In this document: positions 1 to 12,974 of the stretch, in pieces
How positions within the stretch are numbered: position 1 is the stretch's first letter
Layout: each line of letters starts with the position of its first letter
Assembly (NCBI RefSeq): GCF_000003605.2
Contig: NW_003137821.1
Span: 688,134 to 752,133 of the forward strand
From: Saccoglossus kowalevskii
Taxonomy: Eukaryota > Hemichordata > Enteropneusta > Harrimaniidae
Direction: 5' to 3'
Length of the DNA stretch: 64,000 nucleotides
The notes under the pieces: model-generated
Seen by the model: the letters and a program-made list of their open reading frames with translations, nothing else
Databases searched by the model: none
Told to the model about the DNA's origin: nothing
Made by a program: the position numbers and the translations under genes

Positions 1-589
1 TTAATGTATGACGCAAGGCCTAACTAATCATCTGGAGATTGATGAAATAAATTATCATTATCAGTTAGTTTCCAATGCACACACACAAATCAACTCAAGC
101 ACCATATGTGCCAACTAGTGTACAGCTGTTCAAATAATGCTCAAATATGATATACATGTTCGTTATTGATGATGTCAATAGCCTTAGTGTCATTACTCAT
201 GTCAAACTCTTCCACCTAAAGTTAACTGAATTTGGAATGTATTTATACGTTCTGCTTCATGTTACGACATAATCTGATTGCTGATCTATTACTTTACTTT
301 TTCTGCCTCAAATTCGATAGAAATTAGTTTAAAATTAAAATGAGCAAACAATGTTGTAGATGCTTTGACGAGAACTAAAAGATAACGTCGCGGAATGTAG
401 GAAAAATGATCTACCGTTTAAAATTTAACAAATCACGTAGTATAATCAAATAGATAAATATCCTGGACACCTTATTAGTCACTCTTTCCGTTCTAATACA
501 CAGGAGTGAGTCATATTTATATAACGCCATACAGACGTTATGGTTAGAATGCATTCTTCTTGATATTAAATTAAAATGATTGAAATGAA

Positions 590-590
590 T

Positions 591-621
<31 letters not shown>

Positions 622-623
622 TT
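590..623. repeat. (TTTA)n microsatellite
   Basis: About eight uninterrupted TTTA units. Confidence 0.95.
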
Positions 624-1736
624 CGGCCCTTCTAATGTGGATGGATACCATTATATTACTATGACGTTCGTAGCATTGGTGTATCAATATATGAAACGGT
701 CGGAGGTGATGAATTTGGGATCAATGTGTCATATATACCGGTATTGTTGTGGGTGCTGTGATGGTGTGAATATTCTAGGACAGTGTCGTCGATGTTCACT
801 ATGTCTTTCATGCCACAGGCGTATGTTTATTTCTTTCAGGGGGCAGTAATTTTTAGTGGCTTGAGATCATGTAATTTTTATCAGTTACTGTTCCATTTTG
901 ATCGTTGGTTACATCATAAACCCCAGAGAAGGATATTAAACTGGGGCATTTCTTTGATGCAAATCATGGTTAGAATTATTTTCCCCAATACATTCTTATT
1001 TAGTGTTAATGACTTTTAATTTCAGTTGACTTACTTCTTGATCATTGAAATGGCGACTCTTTTGATAACCTTAGATAATCATATTATAAATTAAAGTTAG
1101 TATAACTTTTTTTTTATAATTTGATTTAACCTTGTTCCTTTGTTTTTAGTCCCAGTTTATCCTGATATATGCATGAACATTTGAAATACATTACCGAAAA
1201 ACTGTCAGAACAAATATTTCAAGTGTTATTTTTGTGATATCCATGTTGTGTTTACCAATTTTTAGCTGAGTGAAAATATTGTTGCAGCATTATACATATA
1301 TACTAGCTAATCATTTAAATTAAACAGCACAAACATCTAAATTAGGTATATGTAGCACATACACAAATTGTCTCACACCTCGTTTTTAATTATAAAAAAA
1401 TGGCTTTATCTGATTGCCCTCGTTTTATGAAATATATATGTTAGAATTAACTTGTAATGAGCTTAAAACAAAATATTTTGTTACAATTCGTTATCACGGT
1501 AGGCACATTGCAGTAACGCACAATTTTCGTCCACATAAACTATGATGGTATGTTTTTTAGGTTTATGCTTGTGTTCTTCCTTTATAAATCTTAATATATG
1601 TGGGACACATTTACTATTTATAAACATTATATTGGTGAAGTAGTGTACATTTGTGTAATGTACCTCAACAATTACGCACAAAAAAGAATCACTAATAATA
1701 TTAGTTCCTGGAGCATTTTTTATAAAACACAAGTGT

Positions 1737-1804
1737 CATATGTGATACAATGTTGGATATCCAAATTATAATACATATGTGATACAATGTTGGATATCCA
1801 AATG
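1737..1804. repeat. 37-bp tandem duplication
   Basis: A segment containing TGTGATACAATGTTGGATAT begins at 1737 and again at 1774. The two copies match exactly over about 30 bp, so the duplication is recent. Confidence 0.9.
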
Positions 1805-3864
1805 ACTTTGATATTAGTTATTTTCATAGATAAAAACGTATTTCATCGATAATGTACATTTTAATAATAAAACAAATGTTTTGCAATATCATAGTAAATC
1901 GATTCCATGATATAAAAGTTAATGCATTTGAAATGCTTTTTAGAACAACTTGGGCAGTAAGTCCCATGTCAGTTTTAATGGTATTAGGTAACATATAGCT
2001 AACCTAATGGAATACGAGAGTAATGTACTTTCAATCTAGGATTCAACATATATGGAAATTCTTTTCTCAACTTCGAAAAAGCTGACTGGGACACCATTCA
2101 CACGTTTTTATAATTTTTGGAGTTTGCAATCTACTAATTTTACTAAATCAGCATGAAGATTTTCCAATAAGTTATGATGACATTAAATGTAGTGTTAAAC
2201 ACGGGAACCCTTCAAATATTGATTTGACGGATGAAATATTTTAATATTTCGATACAGAGTAAATGATTGCTTCAGAATTATTGTATAACTAAAAGCCACG
2301 TATTAACTTACATTTTTAAGATGGTCAACAACGAATGTTTGTGACATAGTTAGTGTACATAGGTAATATGTGTAATGGAATCCAGCACTGTACTGTAATA
2401 ATTATGTGTTTAGTGTGTTACAAAAAATGTGTTAAAACCAAATTGTAAAGAAGAGTGGCGTATTTGTAAATATGACGAAATCGCGAATTATCGGTGAACG
2501 CAGGTGCTATGTACTACTATAACTCATATCGAGAACCTATTATTGTGATTTACGATCAATGTACTAGATAAATCATGTATTCAGTGATTGTCGAACTGTA
2601 AAATAATTAATTGGTTTAGTACCGTAGGAAAATCTATATCAAAGCGAGAGAGTACACATGAATGCACTGTACAATGGGGATATATCCAGATAATGATCAT
2701 CAAAGGTGGTAGGTCTATACCGCGGTGAGATGCACCGATCTCATCGACTTCATTAACATTTCGGCGCGTGTTCGATAGTCATGTTTTCCCCAGTTGGCTC
2801 AGTTTCGATAAGCCTCAATTTTGCAATAAACCAAAATAAAGTCGAGTCTTATAGAGACTATAAGTTCACCCACCTGTAACATACATTGTAGTCCTTAGGA
2901 TTTTGCTCGGCCTTCATTAGGTATTACAGCATGGTTAATATTAGTGGATGTTATGACGTCGTACTGCCATTTATTTGTCATAATATAATCGGGATCAAAT
3001 AAAATTTGGCCTTTGTCATAAATTATGAATTTCGACTTTGAAATTTTTGACGTCGTTGCATGCGTCATGGTTTTCTTTTGCATGCGTTTTGCAGTGTCAG
3101 ATAAAATAAGCGCACTTACAGAAGTTTAAAAACAAAAAGGCATATGTGAGATACAATAAATTGTCACTTTTATCTTTAAACTTGGTGCCAAGATACCTAT
3201 ACTTTCAATCAACAATCGTGATCGTGAAGCTATCAGTGTACATTCGAGGTTGCAGTGTATACGCACTACAGTACAGTACATTACATGTTGCGTTCACAAC
3301 TACACTCCCCGCACATGTGTAATTTCCCGGAACTTATGTCGATAGTTAAATCAACTCCAATACCGTGACATATCCATGAGAATATTCAACAGTTTAAACA
3401 ATTCTGTTTATAGACTTAGCAATACAAAATTCGTCGCAAAAGAGAAAAAGTTAAAAGTTTGTGAACACCTAGACATTCTGGCTATGCGTCGTTGAATGAC
3501 AAGAGAGTAGAATATATGCAAGCCTAACAAGTGTTAAGATGTTGATTTTGAAGCCATTAGTTGAAGTCAGGAGTAAAGTCTATGCACACAACAGAGTATC
3601 TATCAGTTCTATGAAATCAAGCATGTAGATTGCCTGCAAAAAAACAAATGTGAATTGTATATGATCAACTCGTTGGTCAATGGTACATATAAAGGAATGT
3701 GATTCAACCACTTTTTGATACAGCGTAATTTGGAAAATGGATTTAATACACAATAAACATACATGACTATGTTCTTTACATGACTTGGTTAAGTCAACAA
3801 AATCTTGAATTGATTATATCTGCCCAATAAAACAATAAATGCTCCCAATATTTCTGATACACAC

Positions 3865-4172
3865 CTATCAATATTCATGACAATGAAGTAAATATTTTGA
3901 CGGCTAACAATATTCCACAGAAAACTAAATAATCTTACAAAATACAGCGTCGTAACATCAATGCTGCGATATAAAAGTAGATGTTAAACATTTCGATTTA
4001 AGACATTTCAAATTGAATATACACATGTATAAATATTCTGGGATATCCAATGCTAGTATTCATACATAGCCAATTGTATGTGATGTCACCAAAAGTAATT
4101 TGTGCAATAAACATATTGGTTACATTTCGCATGTGTTCATTCACTGCCACCAACAATGCCCTAATGCATTGC
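3865..4172 (-). pseudogene. Dead GPCR copy A: remnants of exons 3 and 2
   Basis: This is a decayed host receptor gene fragment. At 4018-4172 the minus strand matches exon 2 of the intact receptor at 38246-38391. The frame still reads VNEHMRNVTNMFIAQITFGD, against LNEHMRSVTNMFIAQIALGD in the live gene, and then loses similarity in what should be the end of TM2. The acceptor after GCATTGC is still visible at 4172. At 3865 to about 3925 the end of exon 3 survives (the SID(R) end of TM3), with the splice donor changed from GTGAG to GTGT. The intron between the two remnants has shrunk from about 300 bp to under 100 bp. No exon 1 or exon 4 partner was found nearby, so the copy cannot make a receptor. 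It lies in duplicated unit A. Confidence 0.85.
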
Positions 4173-6779
4173 CTGCAATATGTACATAGGATATAATATC
4201 GGGCAATGTCATTCATTTTTATACTATCAAGAACAATCACTGCCCGAAAATATACCATATACCTAAGTTCATATAATCGAACACTAATTTATTATCAATA
4301 TTTGCCATCCCATTGTTACTAATTTGTAATTCAATTCCAACATATTTTACATAATTCGCAACATTGTCGGCAAATATCGTAACCATTCCACTGTTTTAAG
4401 GGCGTTAGAATGTTTTGCACGAACTTCTTTCCACAAAATCAAGTAACGTATCGTTGAATGTAACTTGACCTTCAGATTGTTGATACATGTTTTAATGTAC
4501 AGGTGATTTTATTTAAGAATAGTCAATGTTCACTCGTTTTTGCAAATGACAATTTAACTGATGAAAATACGTGACAAAACAGACTTTCAGCTATTTTAGA
4601 TGCATTTAGCATAGCGACAATACCAATAGGGGCTTTATATTTATCAATGTCAATGAAGTGAAAGTAGTTCCGATGGCATATAAGTGATTTTCCACAGTCT
4701 AATCAGAAAACAATTAATAATTTAACATACACACACACCCAGTTGCTTAGAAGTAGAAGCGATTAAGATACGAGACAGTTATAATACCAATAATGGAATC
4801 ATATGATGACATCAGCTTTAGATGCGTAATTGTTTTCTGAAAATGTACATATTTCATTGTAAGATTTTAAAAAAATAATTGCAAAAAGTAAAGAATACAT
4901 ATCAGTAATCGATTAGGAATAGACTTATCCCATCGCAGCACGTCCATTGTTTTAGATATACTAGTATATTTAAATTACATTCATTGTGTATTTCATTAGG
5001 TCATTTACCGTGACGTGCATAGATTGAATATTTTTAAACTGGCATTTCCAATATATTTTCAGGGAGCAGAATTCACTCGCCTTGTAGTGCGCGTTAGATA
5101 TTTGTTAGTGCTAAAACGCAATTCATTGAACATAATCTTAGATTGGTAAGGCGCATGACAAAATATACAACAATTCCATTATATTTCAGCGGTAATAATA
5201 AACAATAAACCGATTTCAAAAAAAGTAAAATATACAATGTACAATATACAGTTCCGGTGAGTAGCACCAGCACCGATGAGTAAATGACGCCACGTGTTTG
5301 ATTCTAATGTTAAGCAGCACGATCACGTTCCGCACAAAAACTTTTCTCGCAATATGCGTTAGGTTATTCACAAAATATCGAAATTTACGTCCTTGTGAAT
5401 CGTACAGCGATTGTATTCACGTCGTGGACAATATCTTAGCGTACGATGCACGAAGTTTCAGCCAATCAGAAGGCAGAATTTACGCATTATCTACAGAAAT
5501 AAATTTAATTAGGTTAGCATCCAAAAACAATAAACGTGTATTCAGTTGCATCGATCTTCATTAACATTTATGTTCAGATTTCTATTTAACATTGATTTTA
5601 TTGTACGTTAAACATCCCGTTATGTCAGCTTAAAATACTTTCCATTGTTAGTCAAAGTGCGCAGTGTTAAATCGACGCAATATTCCATGTGTAATGTATT
5701 ACAAATGTCTTCAAGAAATGGAAATATGAATCCATATTATCTGCGAACAGCGCCACGGCCGGATAATCTAGCTTCGACCGCCAGTGATAAGTCGATTTCG
5801 CTTGTAATCTCGTTGTGGCCTCGCAGTTGTGACCCTGTATTCTAACCGCGAACCTTAATGTATAAGCAGTCATTGACACTAAAAAATATAGCAGAAAATG
5901 TATTACATTTCTAGGAAGTTATTACGTTTAAAATAACTATATACATAATATAAAACATATTATATTGGACTGCATTTTGGGTATTTTCATCCGTGTCTTC
6001 CTCACCTCATATATGCATACGTTCAACACAACAACACGAGGCAACTGATATACTCATTCTTATCGAAGTTGGGGTAAAAAGGAAACATGATACTGATAAG
6101 TCCACAGCACACTTCATATTATGTCTAATCCGGATAAGATTATATATATTTTATCATATGGCCTGTGGTCTTCATTTCTATATGCAAGTTGGTTTATACA
6201 TAAACTGCGTAGACTGCGGCGTTTTGTTAGACTTAAACAAATCAGATCGACATACATAGTGTGAAACTCATGTTTGCCTCGCTGATATTTGTACTTCGCT
6301 GCTTTTATTGCAATACTAACATTCGAATATTAGTCGCAGACAATTCTTCATAAATTATTTCTGATGTTAGCGCAGTGTATTAATACACAGACCATTCATA
6401 ACTCATTGCCATCACTCCAGGCGAATGCAATCAATTCCGGATGTACCTGATCATTAACTTCCCTCACTCAATGTAAGTAGTCAGTCGTGTGAAGAAAAAC
6501 ATATAGATGTGAGATCCCGAGGGAATTTAAAACAGGCTATTTATCGGCGAGGTTACTAAAGTCAGCATTGCACATCGTATAACATGCATGTCATGTTCAT
6601 GTTACAATCATCGGCGATGCTTTTGGAGACGATTTCATGTAGTGTAATAGTGAACCCCGTTAGGAATTGCTGTGTTCTTGTTTAGTGTATTTATTCATGT
6701 GATTTTAAGAGATACATGCAAGGCGTAGTGACATTTATATGTTGGAATTGTAATAAGTTGATTGATAGAATTCGATAAA
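4173..6779. other. Non-coding stretch in unit A
   Basis: I see no gene. Plus-strand open frames at 5298-5564 and 5993-6259 show no recognisable domain and no flanking splice sites that stand out. Confidence 0.45.
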
Positions 6780-6935
6780 ATTATATCTCCTCTGACATAT
6801 ATTTACTTGACAATTTATGTAAATTAATCTACTTCAACCGTGCAACTGGAAAAACAGATATAGTTTTGCCTCACTAGAAATAAATATGTGCATGTGTTAT
6901 TTCACACCTCACTGATCACGTCACAGACGTTTGAT
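6780..6935. repeat. Duplicated block, unit A copy (partner at 21940-22085)
   Basis: AAATTAATCTACTT, GCAACTGG, AAACAGAT, TAGTTTTG, TCACTA and GCATGTGTTATT occur in the same order here and in the partner block about 15.15 kb to the right. Divergence is substantial (about two thirds identical by eye). The block is non-coding and supports an old tandem duplication. Confidence 0.8.
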
Positions 6936-9344
6936 TAGCGTAACACTCTTCGGATCTATAAATAATTGAACCACAATATGATGGCGGTACATTCACGTTA
7001 ATACATCAACGTTCATCCTGTTATATTCTATCCATACACGATTTTTGATTGTGTTTATACTTATTTGCAACTGTTGTATATTGTATAATAAAGTCGGATG
7101 CGTATACACAAAGCTGTTTGCATTCCTACTCAAACTAGCTTGTTCATCATATATTTGATTTCACGATTGGATAAATATCAACTCGTTTAAATATTGAAGA
7201 ATGTATTTTATTACTTCAGGTCCCGGGAATAATAACAGACACTCATCGGAATCTGTATGCTTAGTGTGTGTCATGTTTCAGAATATGACTACAGAATACA
7301 AATATACAAGTTACAAAATTAACAGTGCCTAATATTTTTTCTTATTTTTCTCTCAAATATTACAACCTTTCGTGTAACTGTTGCATTGATAGAATTGTGA
7401 ATATATTACCATTTTTGGAATAAATAATGGTAATGTATTTATTGTGTGCAAGATTCATTTTCTATTACGGCTATCTTACAGTACATCAGACTTAGAAATA
7501 CAAAATATGTATATAACATATGTTCTTATCATTTTTATGAACTTTTATATATTTAGTATTTTTAGATTTAGATTACTGATATAATTCGCTAGACGTTTTT
7601 TTTTACGAATTGTGATAATGAAAATGTATATTACTGGTCGAACATTGTGTTTACTACCGATCATTAGAATGGCAAATGTTCTTCTTGCGCGAGATCGAGC
7701 TATATTCTTTTTGTAACATGCCTCTTTGATTATATAATTAAATTTTAGTTTCCAAAACAGAAACTTATATTCCTGGTTAACAAATTCCAGCTGGTTTCGA
7801 ATAAGCTACAGTCAATACACGCTTCAATATACCACATACTGCGCCGGTCGTTTCTATTCTGAACCGTGTATCGAATTTGCGTGAAGGCAGGTTATAATTA
7901 ACATTGACTCAGGGTTTTGGGTTTGTGTTCTACAATATTATCTATTGTGAATTAACTCACACAATATGTTCTAAACAAGCGCAACGATTAAACTAAATAC
8001 TGTTCATGTTATCGTCGTAAAATAAAAATAAATAAATATTTTAATTTCTATAAAACTCTTATCACACAATCCCCAGGCTTTTGTTTTATATAGGCATTTT
8101 TAATTACGGGTTGTCATTTTCACTCGATGAATACATACATAAATGCCAGATAACCTTTGATAAATACTTCCCCATACAGTTTGTGAGCATACACTTGTGA
8201 ACTATCTCATCTGCGTGAAACACAATGCATTCATGGATATACAGCTATTATATATGCACATCTGTAGACATTGAATTAATTTCCTTGAGCTGCCCAAATC
8301 AGAATGTACGACATATATTTGCTCAACAACTTCGTTTATTTTATATCTAACATCCTCCCAGATCTAGCAGGGTAAAATATGTTTAACTTTAATTGAAAGG
8401 AGCCAAACATGTATATATATAGTGCATGGGTTATTATCAACCAACGAATGATTTGCCATGTAGCATGTATTTGCCCGTCTATGATGTATCTGTGTATTTC
8501 AAAATATGTGTATTTTATCTTTTATTTAGACATATATGAAATTATTATAATAAGGGTCATGTGTGTAAAGATAGTATATCGAAATATTGTAACATTTTAA
8601 TGTAAACAAAACAAGTTTAATTGACAAATCTAAACAACCATGTATTCTCAGAATCAATAAGCTTGTTCGTTTATTTCGAAATTCTCATCACTGCGTCGTT
8701 CAGAATGAAACATGTGAGCAACAGGAACAACACCTTACGCGGATCACCCATTTTGCGTAACAGTCTTAGCAAGGTCAGCGAATGAGGGCGCCCCTCATTT
8801 ACTAGGCGCTGATTTCCCACATGTGATTGGTTGCTATTGGGTTGTGCTGATATGCAATTATATAAAATTATTTCCGATTTTAAAGCATACTGGGTATAAC
8901 AAATGGATCGAAGAGTTTGGTTGAGTTGAAGCATCAACGTGTTAATATTATAAGAGTAAAAATGCGTTATATATTGGTGACCATGATTTCCCAAGCAAAG
9001 TAAATTTATGCCACCAAATAATAATTACAAATAAGAGTAAGCGACCAATTTTCATTTTCCACCAATATTGTTGACATTGAGAATTCTCCCACAAAACCGT
9101 GAACTGTGTATTGCAATACTTGTTTGTTTCAAATAGTCTTGTCTTATATTTATTCATCGATTATCTGCGGCAAACATCAAAATTTGTGCCTGGATACCGA
9201 ACTTTTAAAATGGGCATGTGCATTTCATTATTTTGGTGTATATAAATAGGGAAAAGCTAAGCTTGTATGTCATCCGTTTGATAGAACGATGAGCGACCTA
9301 TTTAGTAATTTCCATTCATTATTATCTGAATTTACCTAAAGTTC
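6936..9344. other. Non-coding stretch in unit A
   Basis: No gene that I can support, apart from a short secreted-peptide-like frame at 8671-8751 listed separately. The sequence is AT-rich with many short homopolymers. Confidence 0.45.
8671..8751 (-). CDS. Possible signal-peptide-like mini-ORF (26 aa)
   Basis: An ATG in a fair Kozak context (GCAAAATGG) opens a 26-residue frame beginning MGDPRKVLFLLLTCFILNDA. The layout is that of a secretory signal: charged PRK, then a ten-residue hydrophobic core, then small residues. The frame ends at TAA, which overlaps an AATAAA. It could be the first exon of a secreted protein (a weak GTGATG donor lies just before the end), a tiny peptide gene, or chance. 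A longer frame extends upstream in phase but looks random. No homologue was recognised and no partner is visible in unit B. Confidence 0.15.
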   Translation of the reverse strand: MGDPRKVLFLLLTCFILNDAVMRISK

Positions 9345-9426
9345 GGCGGTGTAATTATATAGCTCTCATCATCTAACAAGGTATTCAGATTACTTCGTTA
9401 GTTGGGAGATCACAGGGTTCAATCTG
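9345..9426 (+). repeat. tRNA-like sequence, degenerate (unit A copy)
   Basis: The segment resembles a decayed tRNA or tRNA-derived SINE head: an A-box-like TAGCTCTCATC, then CTTCGTTAGTTGGGAGATCA leading into a B-box-like GGTTCAATC. The stems no longer pair properly, so this is not a working tRNA. A related copy lies at 24115-24206. Confidence 0.4.
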
Positions 9427-9440
9427 ATTTTGTACATGTT

Positions 9441-10639
9441 CAGTTGCACTCAATTAACTATGCTAAACGCACATCTCGCGGGAATAGAAAAAAAGTACAC
9501 AACCGTGTCTGTAAACTGAAAACGCTTTTGTAATTATGCGGAGAGCCGATAGCAATTACAGTAAAGTGATTAAGTAAGCGTTTGAGATGATTTCTTACAA
9601 ATTGTAAATCACACTGTGGTTAATATGCGGTTATACGAATATCACACTATTTAACTTAGAAATCCAGTTTAATCGAAGTGAGTACTATCGTACGAGTGCT
9701 TTGTATGTGACTAGTCGTGGTGTGGAATGATTTCACATACAACGCCTTATGTATAGTATACAACGATTACTAACCATATTTTAGACTAAGTTCGTGAAGA
9801 CTGTTTAAAGCTTAACCGCCCTTGGGAAATCACATCATAATCGACTGTGGATATTGACATAGCTAAAACAATGTAGATAGAGAAAGTCGCCGTATGTAGT
9901 AGGTCATTTTAGGCAATTTCGTCATTATATATTGTCTAACCGATTGAATCTGCGAATAAAGTATCAAGCAAACATAAATAATAAACGTCTAACTTGAATC
10001 ACTGGAAAACACATCTACATCATTATATTGTAAATAACTCTGACATATTAGTTTTAATCTGCAATTCACACAAATGTGATTTCCGTTGTGTAACGGTTGG
10101 GTTGTATGAATATAACATTAAATGTAATTAAACAAGCTCACATAGCAGCTAAGATTTATTGTTACCATAACTGCCCACCAGATGTATTCGAAGGGTATAC
10201 CAAGAGCAGAGAATAATTAGTAAATGCATGTTCAGATTGTTTAAATATTTTTGATAATAACACATTGTAGATATTTGTTTTATTTCTATTTTTTCCAACT
10301 TCATCTCGAATCTTTAACTCCATTTTATATGCAACAGAACACGATACTCACCGGCCTAATTAATGAGTTAATAGTCGTCTGCAGTGTATTTAATATAGTG
10401 GTTATATTAAATACATTATAATAATTACCCACTGATAATTATATATTGAATATGGCTGCTCCATACTAAGTGATTGTTTGTAAGAGCATATATCTGTGTA
10501 AAAATATCCAATAATGTCAACGCTTATTTGGGCTGCGAATACTGTGTCTACAACTGCGTCAGCTGCATCTCCGAGTTCATTGAACCAGAAAGTATTTAGA
10601 ACGAAGCGAATAAACTTGAAGATTCACCTACGTTACAGT
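9441..10639. other. Non-coding stretch in unit A
   Basis: No gene seen. A perfect 12-bp hairpin lies at 10386-10414. Confidence 0.45.
10386..10414. repeat. Perfect 12-bp inverted repeat with 5-nt loop
   Basis: GTATTTAATATA and its exact reverse complement flank GTGGT. No terminator or operator role is implied in an animal genome. Confidence 0.85.
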
Positions 10640-11590
10640 ATTTTCTTATTTAAAATGGCACACAAACACACTTCGTCCACTGTCCCAGTGTCGGATTTAT
10701 CATCAGGTTTACGGCAAGTTGGGCATGTAATTGTGAAGTTTTAATATCACCTGTAACATATCGACAGCTTGGAACGTAAACTAAATTTTGTTTCAATATA
10801 TGATTACGCAGCACATTCTCTATGGCACATGCTGTGATGTTTATTTGACGGGGAGCACTGGCCACGGGTGGAAGTTTGCCATCTTACCCACCCATTTCTG
10901 GCGATGTATTAATTTTCGCTTTCGCCGTTGAAATATTTTTTTCAAATGAAACAACCGCGTAGCTGTCTTCATTTATTGCATACATTCGGGATTGAAATTT
11001 GTAGATTTTAACAATGTCACTGGGATTTGTCTCCTTCTCATTAAAACCATATCGTCTGCCAAAATGCTATCTAACCAGACCTTCCATTGTAGTCACTCGG
11101 GGGTTGTCGTTGATAAGACCAGATCATCCATAAATCTCCAGCGCTGATAGGTTCTTTGTGAACAATTTAATCTCCCCCCTTAGGGTTTCAATGAAACCAG
11201 TACGAAAATGACTCCTTATCTCGGAGGACCCGGTGATATGGCCGATGTGTCGCTGCCCCCAGTGCCAAGAGACCTAATCTGCCATACTCGGTGACATCTA
11301 TATTTTTTGTCCAAACTCCCACAAACATTAAATAAATTTATTGTTGCTTGGTTCATACATATCTTGAAAGAAATACATTAATTCTTCATTTTCTTTTGTA
11401 ATTTGTAATTTTGTAATGTCTGCTTCCTCCGAGAAATTCAGCTGGTTTTCTTCGACATATTGTATTGACATTGGATGTGTGATCAAGAAACAATCCGCTA
11501 ACATCGTTCACCGATACTACTGATTTACGCGCAATCTTGTTCGTGCATTGACTGTGCAAACAGTTATCGTCTGATAACAAAAGATCACAT
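10640..11590 (-). pseudogene. Broken coding-like remnant of unknown family
   Basis: Base composition rises above the background, and the minus strand holds long stretches with protein-like residue use interrupted a few times. Recognisable pieces include an arginine-rich RRYGFNEKETNPSD stretch and, nearer the left end, a PTCRKPDDKSDTGT stretch with a CxxC pair. The block looks like a decayed gene or mobile-element protein. I could not assign it to a family, and no reverse transcriptase or transposase signature was certain. It sits just left of the miniature transposon at 12089. It is broken several times and is treated as a fossil. Confidence 0.4.
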
Positions 11591-11899
11591 GATACTAATC
11601 ATCCAACTAGAACGCGCCATTGCATCACATGGTACGAAATAGACAGTTAAAACAGCTATGAATGACAGGCTATTGCCCTACATGCAGTATCCGTTGTGTT
11701 TATTGCATAAAAAAAATGATTTATGAATTCACCAACAATTTATTTTATTCGATTACATAATATAAACAGCCAATTACGTGTGCGAATGTTATATATTAAC
11801 ATTATAATGTTATGCATTTATATATTACTAATGTGATATTCAATTTTCAATATAATTGTGTACTTGAGAAATGGATTACAGTAGGTATAATATAATTCA

Positions 11900-12010
11900 C
11901 AGTTTTTTGTGACACCCTGCAGTTAACGACAACTCGGCGCCATATAATACGCTGCACAGCATGACATATGTCAATGCTTATAACGAATTCAAAAATAAGC
12001 TCTTAGCTTA
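11900..12010. repeat. Duplicated block, unit A copy (partners 26357-26420 and 45075-45145)
   Basis: A core with GCACAGCA, TATGTCAATG and AATAAGCT in fixed order occurs three times in the window. The A copy also shares TGCAGTTAACGA with the C copy. It marks the far end of each duplicated unit. Confidence 0.8.
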
Positions 12011-12088
12011 ATAAAACATCGGACCCCTCAAGTTATTTTATTAAAGGCCGTGCTATGGTCGGAGCTTAGTATTCCAATTTGACTGAAT

Positions 12089-12419
12089 CCCGGGGGGGGG
12101 GGGGAGTGGCTACTTCCACATTAAGTGGGTAAGGGTGTGAAGCCCACCTCTCGAAAACCATACTCACTTCTAAACCATTTTTTTTCTATTTATATACCCA
12201 CTTCTAAACACAAGTGNNNNNNNNNNNNNNNNNNNNNNNNNNNNNNNNNNNNNNNNNNNNNNNNNNAAGAATCTGTGAAAAGTAAATCAATGCTACACAT
12301 TTCTAAACCAAACCATTGATAAATGGCTACCCACTTCTAAACAAAATAACGTGAAATGACACCCCAGTCGGGCGGCACATACCCGTATTGCACAGCTATG
12401 GAAGTAGCCCCCCCCAGGG
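12089..12419. mobile_element. Miniature DNA transposon, hAT-like, about 331 bp
   Basis: The element is flanked by an exact 8-bp target-site duplication, GACTGAAT, at 12081-12088 and 12420-12427. Its ends are inverted: a G-run followed by GGCTACTTCCA on the left (12108-12118) and TGGAAGTAGCC followed by a C-run on the right (12399-12409). The inside carries several copies of a CACTTCTAAAC motif and a 50-bp run of N. It contains no transposase frame, so it is a non-autonomous element. An 8-bp duplication suits hAT, although the P superfamily can also make 8 bp. Open frames crossing this element are not genes. Confidence 0.8.
12217..12266. other. Assembly gap (50 N)
   Basis: A run of N inside the miniature transposon, between its internal CACTTCTAAAC repeats; probably an internal tandem repeat that was not resolved. 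Confidence 0.95.
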
Positions 12420-12427
12420 GACTGAAT

Positions 12428-12974
12428 ATTCAACAACAGCAACTGTCAATCGTTTATTGTACGCTTATATCTTATGTAAATATATTTTTTCGGCTGTATT
12501 TTGTTGTAACTACTGTAATTTTAAACATGACCTCACTGGCAATGGCGGCTTGAATAGATCACCAGTTCGTATTTTTTTTTATCGTGCGGGAATTTTTTTG
12601 TTTGTGTTTTTTTATACATGGCTAAGGCTGCACAACAATGAACGACAACTGGCGCCGACATTTTTACAAACATGGGGGACTGCGTTACCATGTATCGATG
12701 TGTTAACGAGGTCGCTTTCCCACTCAACATTGAACTTGGCTTGGAGACACACACAGCGGAGCCTCATCAAAGTCGGTCTTTCTTTTAAAAATATAGTAAT
12801 CATGAAGAAGAAATGTGTATATTTGATAAATAAAACTGTTTATATACAAATAATGTAGTTACTTGTTATAGTCTTGATTTAAACAGATAGTAAGAACTGA
12901 ACATTTTTGCTGTCCAACCAGAAGTCTATCCACATGCACTCCCAACAACCATTAAACCTCCATTCGTCAATCTA
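12428..12974. other. Stretch with a short CpG-containing patch, no clear gene
   Basis: At about 12640-12790 the sequence is richer in G+C than its surroundings and holds overlapping short frames on both strands, including a 38-codon plus-strand frame starting ATGGGGGACTGC. None has recognisable domains or convincing splice sites. Left uncalled. Confidence 0.3.

Larger units (their letters stand above)
1..3864. other. Non-coding stretch left of dead receptor copy A
   Basis: I see no convincing gene here; open frames are short and AT-rich with no family I recognise. It holds a simple TTTA repeat and a 37-bp tandem duplication, listed separately. If unit A is built like unit C, exon 4 of the dead receptor should lie here, but I could not find a match to it. 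Confidence 0.5.

Noticed and set aside
10386-10414. Hairpin as a transcription terminator
   Set aside because: AT-rich palindromes are expected by chance here, and animal genes do not use such terminators.
10514-10744. Plus-strand frame at the left of the broken coding remnant
   Set aside because: It lies antisense to the more protein-like minus strand and shows no domain.
12125-12858. Long plus-strand open frames overlapping the miniature transposon
   Set aside because: They run through terminal repeats, a gap or T-runs and have no domain; they are by-products of the element and its flank.
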